From Streptomyces triculaminicus (lineage in GTDB: Bacteria > Actinomycetota > Actinomycetes > Streptomycetales > Streptomycetaceae): DNA of 64,000 nt. This document shows, in pieces, positions 26,687 to 34,807 of this stretch. Position 1 is the stretch's first letter; every line of letters starts with the position of its first letter. The stretch is from positions 868,001-932,000 of the forward strand of contig NZ_JAFMOF010000003.1 of assembly GCF_017349075.1 (NCBI RefSeq), in the 5' to 3' direction. The notes beneath the pieces are model-generated. The model worked only from the letters and a program-made list of their open reading frames with translations, had not been told where the DNA came from and ran no database searches. The position numbers were made by a program, and so were the translations under genes.

Positions 26687-27376
26687 ATGAACCGGGTGCT
26701 CGTGGTGGATGACGAGCCGCAGATCGTGCGCGCGCTCGTGATCAACCTCAAGGCGCGGAAGTACGAGGTCGACGCCGCGCCCGACGGCGCCACGGCCCTC
26801 CAGCTGGCCGCCGCCCGCCACCCCGACGTGGTCATCCTCGACCTCGGCCTGCCGGATATGGACGGCGTCGAGGTGATCAAGGGCCTGCGGGGCTGGACCC
26901 GGGTGCCGATCCTGGTCCTCTCCGCGCGCCAGACCTCCGACGAGAAGGTCGAGGCGCTCGACGCGGGCGCCGACGACTACGTGACCAAGCCCTTCGGCAT
27001 GGACGAACTGCTGGCCAGACTGAGGGCCGCCGTGCGGCGCGCGGAGCCGACCGGATCCGCGGCCGCGGGCGCCGACGCGATCGTGGAGACGGAGGTCTTC
27101 ACCGTCGACCTCGCGGCGAAGAAGGTCAACCGGGGCGGCAAGGACGTACGTCTCACGCCCACGGAGTGGCACCTGCTCGAGGTGCTCGTCCGCAACACGG
27201 GCCGTCTCGTCAGCCAGAAGCAGCTGCTGCAGGAGGTCTGGGGCCCGTCGTACGGGACCGAGACGAACTACCTGCGCGTCTACATGGCCCAGCTGCGGCG
27301 CAAGCTGGAGCTGGACCCCTCGCACCCGAAGCACTTCATCACGGAGCCGGGGATGGGGTACCGGTTCGAGGGGTGA
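26687..27376 (+). CDS. kdpE: Response regulator KdpE
   Basis: OmpR-family transcription activator, partner of KdpD; expected to switch on kdpFABC. The 229-aa protein has a receiver domain with Asp52 (DVVILDLGLPDMDG) and Lys in YVTKPFGM. The winged helix contains LTPTEWHLLEVLVRN and ends EPGMGYRFEG. ATG follows AGAGGTGG. It is 91 bp downstream of kdpD, same strand; a GC hairpin near 26640-26662 lies between them. Its last codons are duplicated immediately downstream. Confidence 0.95.
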   Translation: MNRVLVVDDEPQIVRALVINLKARKYEVDAAPDGATALQLAAARHPDVVILDLGLPDMDGVEVIKGLRGWTRVPILVLSARQTSDEKVEALDAGADDYVTKPFGMDELLARLRAAVRRAEPTGSAAAGADAIVETEVFTVDLAAKKVNRGGKDVRLTPTEWHLLEVLVRNTGRLVSQKQLLQEVWGPSYGTETNYLRVYMAQLRRKLELDPSHPKHFITEPGMGYRFEG

Positions 27377-27478
27377 GAGCGGGCAGCCGGCCGGGGGTCC
27401 GGGGGTTGCCCCCGGGAGATGCAGCATCACGGAGCCGGGGATGGGGTACCGGTTCGAGGGATGAGGGCGGGTAGCCGG
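27337..27478. repeat. 54-bp imperfect direct repeat of the kdpE 3' end
   Basis: Copy 1 (27337-27390) covers the last kdpE codons ITEPGMGYRFEG plus stop. Copy 2 (27425-27478) repeats it with 51 of 54 bases identical, including a second in-frame-like stop. The 34 bp between the copies contain the hairpin CCGGGGGTTGCCCCCGG, a likely terminator. Confidence 0.9.
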
Positions 27479-27531
27479 TGGGAGCTGTGAGGGCTGATCC
27501 CCGCCCTCCCCGCTCCCGCTACGCTGGTGAC

Positions 27532-27930
27532 ATGAGTGCCGTACCCCGTCCCGAGAAGCCGACCGGGCGTTTCCGCCGGATGCTGGACCGGCTGTCCACG
27601 TCCCAGGAGGAGCTCCATCACGCGGAGCTGCAGCAGGACGCGGCGGCCGTCGGCTGCACGCCGATCTGCGACTGCGACGACCGGGACATCGTCAAGGTCA
27701 CCGGCACGCTGCGGACCGTGACGCTGCGCCCGCGCGCCGGCGTCCCCGCGCTGGAGGCCGAGCTCTTCGACGGCTCCGCCGCGCTCGACGTCGTCTGGCT
27801 CGGGCGCCGTTCCATCGCCGGGATAGAGCCCGGCCGTAAGCTGATCGCCTCCGGCCGGATCTCCATGAGCCGCGGCCGGAGAGTGCTGTTCAACCCCCGA
27901 TACGAACTCCGACCGCTCGGACAGGAGTAG
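27532..27930 (+). CDS. OB-fold nucleic acid binding protein
   Basis: A 132-aa protein. Residues 1-40 form a charged helical lead (RFRRMLDRLSTSQEELHHAELQ). Residues 45-130 form an OB-fold with IVKVTGTLRTVTLRPRAGVPALEAELFDGSAALDVVWLGRRSIAGI and FNPRYELRPL, as in the RecG-wedge-like small OB proteins of actinobacteria. Role is unknown; nucleic-acid binding is inferred from the fold. ATG was chosen because it begins the conserved protein. The DUF3159 gene follows 3 bp after the stop. Confidence 0.85.
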   Translation: MSAVPRPEKPTGRFRRMLDRLSTSQEELHHAELQQDAAAVGCTPICDCDDRDIVKVTGTLRTVTLRPRAGVPALEAELFDGSAALDVVWLGRRSIAGIEPGRKLIASGRISMSRGRRVLFNPRYELRPLGQE

Positions 27931-27933
27931 CCC

Positions 27934-28662
27934 TTGTCGTCCATCGACAAGCCGACGGATCATCAGGCCGCCCACGGCGCGCGGGACGCGGACTCCCGAG
28001 CGGCCACCGAGGCCGCCCTCTTCGAGGCCTTCGGCGGCGTGCGGGGCATGGTGGAGACCACCGTTCCCGGCCTGGTCTTCGTCGCGATCTACACGGTCAA
28101 GCGGGACATCCACGTCGCGGCGATCGCCGCGCTGGGACTGTCCCTGCTGCTCGGCCTCGCCCGGCTCGTCCGCAAGGACACCCTCAAGCACGCCTTCAGC
28201 GGTGTCTTCGGGGTCGCCTTCGGCGCCGTCTTCGCGATGATGTCCGGCGACGCCAAGAACTTCTACCTGCCGGGCATGCTCTACAGCCTCGGCCTCGCCG
28301 TCGCCTACATCGTCTCGGCCGTCGCGGGCTATCCGCTGATGGGCCTGATCCTCGGCCCGGTGTTCAAGGAGAACCTCTCCTGGCGCACCCGCAACCCCGG
28401 CCGCAAGAGGGCCTACACCAAGGCCAGCTGGGCGTGGGGCCTGATCCTGCTCGCCAAGTCGGCCGTCCTCTTCCCGCTCTACTGGTGGGGCGACGTCACC
28501 CAGCTGGGCTGGGTGAAGGTGGCGCTCGGCATTCCGCCGATGCTGCTCTCCGTCTACCTGACCTGGATCTTCCTGTCGAAGGCGCCGCCGCCGATCGACG
28601 TCTTCGCGGAGATGGAGGAGGCGGAGCGCGCCGAGCGCGAGGCCAAGGCCGCCACGCGCTGA
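27934..28662 (+). CDS. DUF3159 membrane protein
   Basis: A 242-aa integral membrane protein of the actinobacterial DUF3159 family, paired with the OB-fold gene. After a hydrophilic N-terminus (1-28) come ALFEAFGGVRGMVETTVPGL and about six transmembrane helices. The hydrophilic loop KENLSWRTRNPGRKRAYTKA is a family hallmark. Function is unknown. TTG at 27934 follows GGACAGGAGT and lies 3 bp after the OB-fold stop, so it is translationally coupled. A 21-bp terminator stem ends the pair. Confidence 0.88.
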   Translation: MSSIDKPTDHQAAHGARDADSRAATEAALFEAFGGVRGMVETTVPGLVFVAIYTVKRDIHVAAIAALGLSLLLGLARLVRKDTLKHAFSGVFGVAFGAVFAMMSGDAKNFYLPGMLYSLGLAVAYIVSAVAGYPLMGLILGPVFKENLSWRTRNPGRKRAYTKASWAWGLILLAKSAVLFPLYWWGDVTQLGWVKVALGIPPMLLSVYLTWIFLSKAPPPIDVFAEMEEAERAEREAKAATR

Positions 28663-28677
28663 CCGCACCCCCGCACA

Positions 28678-28723
28678 TACGAAGGAGGGCCCCCGGGAAT
28701 CGTCCCGGGGGCCCTCCTTCGTA
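28678..28723. terminator. Very strong bidirectional terminator
   Basis: A perfect 21-bp stem (28678-28698 with 28703-28723) and ATCG loop between convergent DUF3159 and trkA genes. Confidence 0.9.
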
Positions 28724-28735
28724 CGCGCTGCGCGG

Positions 28736-29413
28736 TCAGCCCGCCGTGCCCTCGCGGCGCACCGACAGCAGGTCCTCCAGCTGCTCCTCGCGCGCCGGGG
28801 CCGCCACGAACAGCAGCTCGTCGCCGGCCTCCAGCGCGTCCTCCCGGTTGGGGGTGAGCACGCGGGTGCCGCGGATGATGGTGACCAGCGAGGTGTCCTC
28901 CGGCCAGTCCACGTCGCCGACGCGGGTGCCGGCCAGGGCCGACTCCGGCGCCAGGGTGAGCTCGACGAGGTTGGCGTCGCCCTGGCTGAAGCGCAGCAGG
29001 CGCACCAGGTCGCCGACGCTCACGGCCTCCTCGACCAGCGCCGACATCAGGCGCGGGGTGGAGACGGCCACGTCCACGCCCCAGGACTCGTTGAACAGCC
29101 ACTCGTTCTTGGGGTTGTTCACCCGGGCCACGACCCGCGGCACGCCGTACTCCGTCTTGGCGAGCAGCGAGACGACGAGGTTGACCTTGTCGTCACCGGT
29201 CGCCGCGATCACGACGTTGCAGCGCTGCAGCGCGGCCTCGTCGAGCGAGGTGATCTCGCACGCGTCGGCCAGCAGCCACTCCGCCAGCGGCACCCGCTCC
29301 ACCGAGATGGCCGAGGGGGCCTTGTCGATGAGCAGCACCTCGTGCCCGTTCTCCAGCAGCTCGCCCGCGATGGAGCGGCCGACGGCACCGGCACCAGCAA
29401 TAGCAACCCGCAT
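28736..29413 (-). CDS. trkA: TrkA-type potassium uptake regulatory protein (second of pair)
   Basis: Cytoplasmic NAD(H)-binding regulator of a Trk/Ktr-type or other K+ channel. The 225-aa protein has a TrkA-N Rossmann domain (GAGAVGRS, residues 7-14; acidic Asp after LLIDKAP) and a C-terminal TrkA-C domain (about 140-215, LVELTLAPESALAGTRV). ATG at 29413 overlaps the stop of its neighbour (TGATG). No integral Trk subunit is adjacent. Tandem TrkA pairs of this kind occur in actinobacteria, as CeoB/CeoC in mycobacteria. Confidence 0.9.
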   Translation of the reverse strand: MRVAIAGAGAVGRSIAGELLENGHEVLLIDKAPSAISVERVPLAEWLLADACEITSLDEAALQRCNVVIAATGDDKVNLVVSLLAKTEYGVPRVVARVNNPKNEWLFNESWGVDVAVSTPRLMSALVEEAVSVGDLVRLLRFSQGDANLVELTLAPESALAGTRVGDVDWPEDTSLVTIIRGTRVLTPNREDALEAGDELLFVAAPAREEQLEDLLSVRREGTAG

Positions 29414-30078
29414 CAGTGCGCCTCCTCGGGACCAGCGGAGAACGCCGCCTCGACCTTCTCGACCTCGTCGGTGCGCATCATCGCGTGCACCAGATCGCCT
29501 TCCTGCAGCACCGTCGCCGACGTCGGCAGCATGGCCTCGCCCAGTCGGGTGAGGAACGCCACGCGCACCCCGGTCTCGTCCTGCAGCAGGCTCACCTTCT
29601 GGCCCACCCAGCCCTCCGAGACGGGCACCTCGGCGAGCTGGACGCCACCGCTGGGGTCGCGCCACAGCGGCTCCGCGCCCGACGGCAGCAGCCGCCGCAG
29701 CATCTGGTCGGCGGTCCACCGCACGGTGGCGACGGTCGGGATGCCCAGGCGCTGGTAGACCTCGGCACGGCGGGGGTCGTAGATGCGGGCCGCGACGTTC
29801 TCCACGCCGAACATCTCGCGCGCCACCCGGGCGGCGATGATGTTGGAGTTGTCGCCGCTGCTGACGGCGGCGAAGGCGCCCGCCTCCTCGATGCCGGCCT
29901 CGCGCAGGGTGTCCTGGTCGAAGCCGACGCCGGTCACCCGGCGGCCGCCGAACCCGGAGCCCAGGCGGCGGAAGGCCGTCGGGTCCTGGTCGACCACGGC
30001 GACCGTGTGGCCCTGCTGCTCAAGGGTCTGCGCGAGGGCGGAGCCCACTCGCCCGCACCCCATGATCACGATGTGCAC
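29413..30078 (-). CDS. trkA: TrkA-type potassium uptake regulatory protein (first of pair)
   Basis: First gene of the tandem TrkA pair. The 221-aa protein starts MHIVIMGCGRVGSALAQTL with the Rossmann glycines GCGRVG (7-12) and VVDQDPTAFRRL, then a TrkA-C domain (about 140-215, VQLAEVPVSEGWVGQKVSLL). It most likely forms a heteromeric ring with the second protein and gates a K+ transporter. The promoter must lie in the 258-bp gap shared with the divergent GNAT gene. Confidence 0.9.
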   Translation of the reverse strand: MHIVIMGCGRVGSALAQTLEQQGHTVAVVDQDPTAFRRLGSGFGGRRVTGVGFDQDTLREAGIEEAGAFAAVSSGDNSNIIAARVAREMFGVENVAARIYDPRRAEVYQRLGIPTVATVRWTADQMLRRLLPSGAEPLWRDPSGGVQLAEVPVSEGWVGQKVSLLQDETGVRVAFLTRLGEAMLPTSATVLQEGDLVHAMMRTDEVEKVEAAFSAGPEEAH

Positions 30079-30307
30079 AACGCCTACCCCATGCTCCGGA
30101 CTACCGCGCTGACCTGCACCAACACCCTGCTCACATCTTCCTTCTCAAACTCACGGCCCCACGAGGGATGACTCGCGGGTCCGACGCGAGGCGCCCTCGA
30201 CGGGCGCTGCCCGCGTCAGGCGCACGGCACCACCGTATCCGCAACCCCCCGGGGGCCGGGCCCCGGACCGCCGAGTGGGCGCCCCTGCCCAGGACGGCCC
30301 TTCCTTG

Positions 30308-30324
30308 TTGCGAATGATTCGCAA
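30308..30324. promoter_or_regulatory. 17-bp palindrome, Fur-family-like operator
   Basis: TTGCGAATGATTCGCAA is a perfect palindrome around one central base. It lies 12 bp before the GNAT ATG, where it would overlap the transcription start. The arrangement AATxATT with extended arms follows the 7-1-7 architecture of Fur/Zur/CatR-type sites. Confidence 0.55.
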
Positions 30325-30336
30325 TAAGCTCGCCCG

Positions 30337-31029
30337 ATGATCAAGACTTACGACTCTTCTGTCGGCTCGTCCGCGCTGACGTTTGCCGAGGCGGTACGGG
30401 CCTGGGTGACCGGCTGGTCGGTCTCCCGGGGCGCCCCGGCCCCCGTCGAGGTGCCCGGCGGCTACCGCATCGACGTGGGGCTGCCGGGGCACGTGCGCCG
30501 CTACGTCCTGCCGGAGGCGGACCCGGCCGTCCTGCGCGACCTGGTGGCCGCCGCCACCGAGCCGGGCACCTGGATCAAGGTCTGCGCCCCGGCCGGGCGC
30601 GTCACGCCGGCGCTGACGCCCCGGTGGGAGGTGCACGACCCGGAATTCATGATGTCCACCACGCTGCGCCCGGCGGACGCGACCGCCCCCGACGGCTACA
30701 CGGTCCGCACCGTGACCGCCGACGGCGTCACCGAGGCCGAGGTGAGGGCCGCGGACGGCTCGCTCGCCGCGAGCGGCCGCACCGGCCGCACCGGGGGAGT
30801 GGTCGTCTTCGACCGGATCGCCACCGACGCCGCTCACCGTCGCCGGGGGCTGGGCCGCCTCGTGATGCGCGCCCTCGGCGCGGCCGCGCTGGAGCGGGGT
30901 GCGGAGCACGGCGTGCTCGTCGCCACGCGCGAGGGCCTCGCGCTGTACGGCGCACTGGGCTGGGATCTGCGCGGAACGGTCACGCCCTGTGTTCTCGGCG
31001 CCGAGGACGGCGGGTCCGGGGGCGCCTGA
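30337..31029 (+). CDS. GNAT family N-acetyltransferase
   Basis: A 230-aa protein with a C-terminal GNAT domain (about 118-215): VVVFDRIATDAAHRRRGLGRLVM holds the acetyl-CoA loop RRRGLG, and GLALYGALGWDLRG is motif B. The N-terminal 100 residues (MIKTYDSSVGSSALTFAEAV, HVRRYVLPEADPAVL) are separate and may recognise the substrate. Substrate is unknown. The palindrome just upstream suggests control by a metal or redox regulator. It is divergent from trkA. Confidence 0.8.
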   Translation: MIKTYDSSVGSSALTFAEAVRAWVTGWSVSRGAPAPVEVPGGYRIDVGLPGHVRRYVLPEADPAVLRDLVAAATEPGTWIKVCAPAGRVTPALTPRWEVHDPEFMMSTTLRPADATAPDGYTVRTVTADGVTEAEVRAADGSLAASGRTGRTGGVVVFDRIATDAAHRRRGLGRLVMRALGAAALERGAEHGVLVATREGLALYGALGWDLRGTVTPCVLGAEDGGSGGA

Positions 31030-31066
31030 CGTCTCGCCACATGGCCGGGAATCGATCGCGCATGTC

Positions 31067-31095
31067 TGTTCGAGTTTCGTAACGAAGATCGGACA
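31067..31095. promoter_or_regulatory. 29-bp imperfect dyad upstream of the conservon
   Basis: Centred on TTCGTAACGAA (31076-31086, perfect around a central A), with outer arms matching at 11 of 14 positions. It lies 134 bp before cvnA in the 199-bp gap that should hold the conservon promoter. Confidence 0.4.
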
Positions 31096-31228
31096 CACGG
31101 TCACGGGCGCGGTTAGGATGATCGATGTATTCCGCTTCCGGACGGGACGTCAGGACGCCGACCTGTCCCTCGCCCAGCTGCCGCTGGGTGGTTCCTCACC
31201 ACATGTCCCCGTCGTCCAAGAGGAATTG

Positions 31229-33384
31229 ATGTCACATCACATACCGGAGGTGGTGATCTGGTGTCTGGCCGTCGCATTGACCGTCGTATCGGTCCTGCTC
31301 GCACGCCAGCGGACGATCACCACCGGAGTGCGCAGACGCGTCGATCAACTGGAGGACAGCCTCCGGGCGCGTGACGAGGAGCTGGCCCACCTGGTCGGCG
31401 TCCGGCTGCCGGCCGTCTCCGACGCCGTCAGCCAGGACGTTCCGCTGCCCGGCCCGCTCGACGACCGGCTCGCCGGCACCGCCTTCGCGCAGAACCTCCA
31501 GTCGGTGATGGACCTGTTCACCCAGGCCGTGGACAAGGCGCAGAGCCGGGCCGACCAGTCCGCCAAGGCCGCGCTCAAGGCGTCCATGCGCGCGCTGCAG
31601 GGCCTGGCCCACGAACAGCAGCTCGCCATCTCCGAGATGCAGGAGCGGCACGACAACCCCGACGTCCTGCGGGACCTGCTGGAGATCGACCACGCCAACT
31701 CCCAGTTCGGGCGCCGCGCCCAGGCCATCGCCGTGCTCTGCGGCTCCTGGCCCGGCCGGCAGCGCGTGGCCTCCCAGCTCACCGACGTCGTCCGGGGCGC
31801 CACCTCGCGCATCCGCGACTACCGCCGCGTCCGCGTGCACAGCCACGCGGACATCGCCGTCGTCAGCCGTGCCGTCGAGCCGGTCGTGCTCGCCGTCGCC
31901 GAGCTCCTTGACAACGCCGCCCGCCACTCCCAGCCCAACACCACCGTCGAGGTCAGCATCCAGCCCGTGCACAACGGCGCCTGCATCGTCATCGACGACG
32001 CCGGCGTGGGCATGGACGACCAGGAGATCCAGCAGGCCACGGCCATGCTGTCGGGCCGCCGGGTCGTGGACGTCTCGCGCCTCGGCGACCCGCCGCAGTT
32101 CGGACACCCCGTCATCGGGGTGCTCGGCGCGCGCTACGGCTTCAGCGTCTCGGTCGACACCCGCTCCCCGTTCGGGGGCGTGCGGGCCGTGCTCTTCCTG
32201 CCCGGCGCGCTGCTGACCCAGCTCGACATCGACGGCCCCGGCACCACGCCGCTCGCCGGCCGCGGCGGCCGCGGCCGCGACGCCTCCGACAGACCGCGCC
32301 GCCCCTCACGCCCGCGCACCGGCCGCCACGCGGAGCGCACGCACGCTCCGCACGCGCCCGGGGCGCACCGGGCGCCTGCGGCGCACCAGGCTCCGGAGGC
32401 GCCGGCCGGGCCGGCCGCCGGGCCTACGGCGGGGCCGGCCGCAGGACGCTCTGCCGGGCCCATCGCGGGGCCGTCGGCTGGGCGTTCTGCCGGGCCCGTC
32501 GACGGGCCGGCCGCCGGGCCCACGGCTGGGCCGTCGGCTGGACGCTCTGCCGGGCCCATCGCCGGGCCGGCCGGCGCTCCCGCGTCCGCGGGGACCGGGG
32601 ACACCGCCTCGGGCTTCCCGGGCGCCCCTGAGACCCCTGGCTTCCCGGGCGTACCGGAGGCCTCGGGCTTCCCGGAGGTACCCAAGGCCCCCGGTTTCTC
32701 GGGCACCCGAGAGACCCCGAACGCCCACCAGGCCCCCGGCTTCCGGGACGCCTCCGAGACCCCGCGAGCCCACGGGACACCCGGCTTCCCGGGCGCCCCG
32801 AAGGTCCCTGGCTTCTCGGACGTACCCAAGGTCCCCGGTTTCTCGGACGCCTCCGAGACCCCGCGAGCCCACGAGGTCCCCGGCCTCCCGGGCGTACCCG
32901 AGGCCTCCGCCTTCCCGGGCGTACCCGAGATCCCCGGCTTCCCGGGCGCCCCCGAGGCCCCCGGCCTCCCCGGCACCCCGAGACGCCCGGCGCCTCCGGC
33001 GACCCCGGCGCCGCCTCGCACGTCATCGGCTCCACCGCCGGCGGCCTGCCCAAGCGTCGCCGTCGGCAGCCCGCCGGCGGGCCGCACGGCCGGCGGGCCC
33101 CGGCGCCCACGCCCACCGAGATGCCCAAGGAACGCACGGCGGAGGAGAACGCCCGGCGCATGGGCGCGTTCGCGCGCGGTACCCGTACCGGCCGTACCGG
33201 CAGCCACCAGATGCCCCCGCTCGGAGACGTCCCGCAGGGACCGCCCCCGCCCCGGCCCGCGCCGCCCACCGGCCCCGGCGCCGGAACCCCACAGGGGCCA
33301 CCCCGCCCGTGCCGCCCAGCGGCAGCGGCAGCGGCCCCGGCTCCGTCCCCCCGCCCGGCCGGCGCCCCGGCCATGCCCCCGTAG
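31229..33384 (+). pseudogene. cvnA: Conservon histidine-kinase-like protein CvnA, frameshifted in its repeat tail
   Basis: Membrane-anchored sensor-like ATPase, first member of the CvnA-D complex (with the Roadblock, DUF742 and GTPase proteins). It has TM1 (about 6-27), a helical domain to about 170, and a HATPase domain with ELLDNAARHSQPNT, IDDAGVGMD and FGHPVIGVLGARYGF. Very long Pro/Gly/Ala repeats follow. The conserved end PKRRRRQPAG...NARRMGAFARGTRTGR lies in another frame, ending at TAG 33382. One C added to the CCCC run at 32976-32979 joins them (718 aa). Without it the frame runs into cvnB. ATG at 31229 has an AAGAGGAATT site. Confidence 0.85.
32401..32980 (+). repeat. Two coding repeat blocks in the cvnA tail
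   Basis: 32401-32580 encodes about 14 copies of a short unit of the type AGPTAGP/AGRSAGPI. About 32611-32980 encodes 10-residue-like units of the type PGFPGVPEAS/PGFSDASETP. DNA-level identity between units is high, so the block is prone to slippage. The cvnA frame break is at its end. Confidence 0.8.
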
Positions 33385-33409
33385 AAGACGAAGGGAACCC
33401 GTACGCGTG

Positions 33410-33838
33410 ATGGACCACATGAACAAAGAGCTGGGCTGGATGCTCGACGAGGTCGTCAAGATGCCGGAGGCCCGGCACGCGATCCTGCTCTCCGCCGACG
33501 GCATGCTGCGCGCCCACTCGCAGGGCATCCACCGCGACGAGGCGGAGCGTCAGGCGGCCGCCCTGTCGGGGCTGCAGTCCATCAGCCGCTCCACCTCCGA
33601 CTTCTGCACCCACCCCCAGCACCAGGACACCCCCTGGCGGCAGACGCTGGTGGAGTTCGCGCACGGCTACGTCTTCCTCATCGCGGCCGGGCCCGGCGCC
33701 TACCTCGCCGTCTCCGCCGGCGAGAACGTCGACATGGAGGCCGTCACCTACCGCATGCAGAAGACGGTCGACCGGCTCGGCAAGGAACTGACCAGCCCGC
33801 CCCGGCAGGACGGCTGGCAGGGTACGGGCCCGGCGTGA
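33410..33838 (+). CDS. cvnB: Conservon Roadblock/LC7 protein CvnB
   Basis: A 142-aa Roadblock/LC7 protein, regulator of the conservon GTPase CvnD. Sequence MNKELGWMLDEVVKMPEARHAILLSADGMLRAHSQGI and VEFAHGYVFLIAAGPGAYLAVSA is typical. Start is ATG at 33410, with an alternative GTG one codon upstream; AAGGG is about 11 bp before. It overlaps cvnC by GTGA. The frame is also open upstream, but that is the shifted cvnA tail. Confidence 0.92.
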   Translation: MDHMNKELGWMLDEVVKMPEARHAILLSADGMLRAHSQGIHRDEAERQAAALSGLQSISRSTSDFCTHPQHQDTPWRQTLVEFAHGYVFLIAAGPGAYLAVSAGENVDMEAVTYRMQKTVDRLGKELTSPPRQDGWQGTGPA

Positions 33839-34197
33839 CCCCGCCGGCGCCAGGACGCGACAGAGGGCTGGTGCGCCCGTACGTCGTCACCGACGGCCGC
33901 TCCCACCCCACGCGCAACACCTTCGACCTGGTCACCCTGGTCATGGCGCACGACGACCGGCCGCTGGGCGGTCTCAGCCCGGAGAAGCGCGCCCTCATGG
34001 AACTCTGCCTGGGCGGCGCCCTGTCCGTCGCCGAGATCGCCGGCCACCTGATGCTGCCCGTCAGCGTCACCAAGGTGCTGCTCGGCGATCTCGTCGACAG
34101 CGGCCACCTCTCCACCCGGGCCCCCATCCCCTCGGCACAGCTGCCCGAGGCCCAGATCCTGCAGGAGGTGCTGGATGGACTCCGCGCTCGCCTCTGA
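33835..34197 (+). CDS. cvnC: Conservon DUF742 protein CvnC
   Basis: A 120-aa DUF742 protein with a winged-helix-like core (LSPEKRALMELCLGGALSVAEIAGHLMLPVSVTKVLLGDLVDSGHL). It starts with GRDRGLVRPYVVTDGR, the family lead. In conservons it associates with CvnA/B/D at the membrane. GTG start overlaps cvnB by 4 bp, and its 3' end overlaps cvnD by 23 bp. Confidence 0.92.
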   Translation: MTPPAPGRDRGLVRPYVVTDGRSHPTRNTFDLVTLVMAHDDRPLGGLSPEKRALMELCLGGALSVAEIAGHLMLPVSVTKVLLGDLVDSGHLSTRAPIPSAQLPEAQILQEVLDGLRARL

Positions 34198-34807
34198 CCA
34201 CGGCGCGTACGGTGCCCACCCCGACGGCGGCGTCTACCTGCGGCGGACCGTACGGACCGCCGCCAAGATCCTCGTCGTCGGGCACTTCGCCGTCGGCAAG
34301 ACCACCTTCGTCGGCTCGCTCTCGGAGATCCGGCCGCTGCGCACGGAGGAGACGATGACGCAGGCCGGCGCGCTCGTCGACGACCTCGCGGGCATCGAGG
34401 GCAAGACCACCACCACGGTCGCCATGGACTTCGGCCGGCTGACCCTCAGCGACAGCCTCGTCCTCTACCTGTTCGGCGCGCCGGGCCAGCAGCGTTTCAC
34501 CCGGCTGTGGCAGGACATGACCCAGGGGGCGCTCGGCGCGCTCGTCCTGGCCGACACCCGGCGTCTCGAGCAGTCCTTCGAGGTCATGGGGCTGCTGGAG
34601 GAGCACGGCCTGCCGTACGCGGTGGCCGTCAACCACTTCGACGGCGCCCCCACGCACCCCGAGGAGGAGATCCGCGAGGCCCTCGACCTGCTCCCCGAGA
34701 CCCCGCTGGTCACCTGCGACGCCCGCGACCGGATCTCCTCCACCCGCGCGCTGATCAGCCTGGTGGAGTACCTGCAGACCCGTACCGCCGTACAGGAGCA
34801 CGTGTGA
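34175..34807 (+). CDS. cvnD: Conservon small GTPase CvnD (DUF3532-type ATP/GTP-binding)
   Basis: A 210-aa Ras-like GTPase, effector of the conservon. P-loop GHFAVGKTT (36-44), switch region TMTQAGALVDDLAGIEGKTTTTVAMDFGRL, LFGAPGQQRF (G3) and VAVNHFDGA (NxxD-like G4) are present. ATG at 34175 overlaps cvnC. The stop overlaps the P450 start (GTGA), so the P450 belongs to the operon. Confidence 0.93.
   Translation: MDSALASDHGAYGAHPDGGVYLRRTVRTAAKILVVGHFAVGKTTFVGSLSEIRPLRTEETMTQAGALVDDLAGIEGKTTTTVAMDFGRLTLSDSLVLYLFGAPGQQRFTRLWQDMTQGALGALVLADTRRLEQSFEVMGLLEEHGLPYAVAVNHFDGAPTHPEEEIREALDLLPETPLVTCDARDRISSTRALISLVEYLQTRTAVQEHV

Noticed and set aside
30899..33838. A single 979-aa frame appearing to fuse CvnA and CvnB
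   Set aside because: The conserved CvnA end lies in a different frame with its own stop at 33384. The apparent fusion is produced by the CCCC indel at 32976-32979, and cvnB has its own start and ribosome site.
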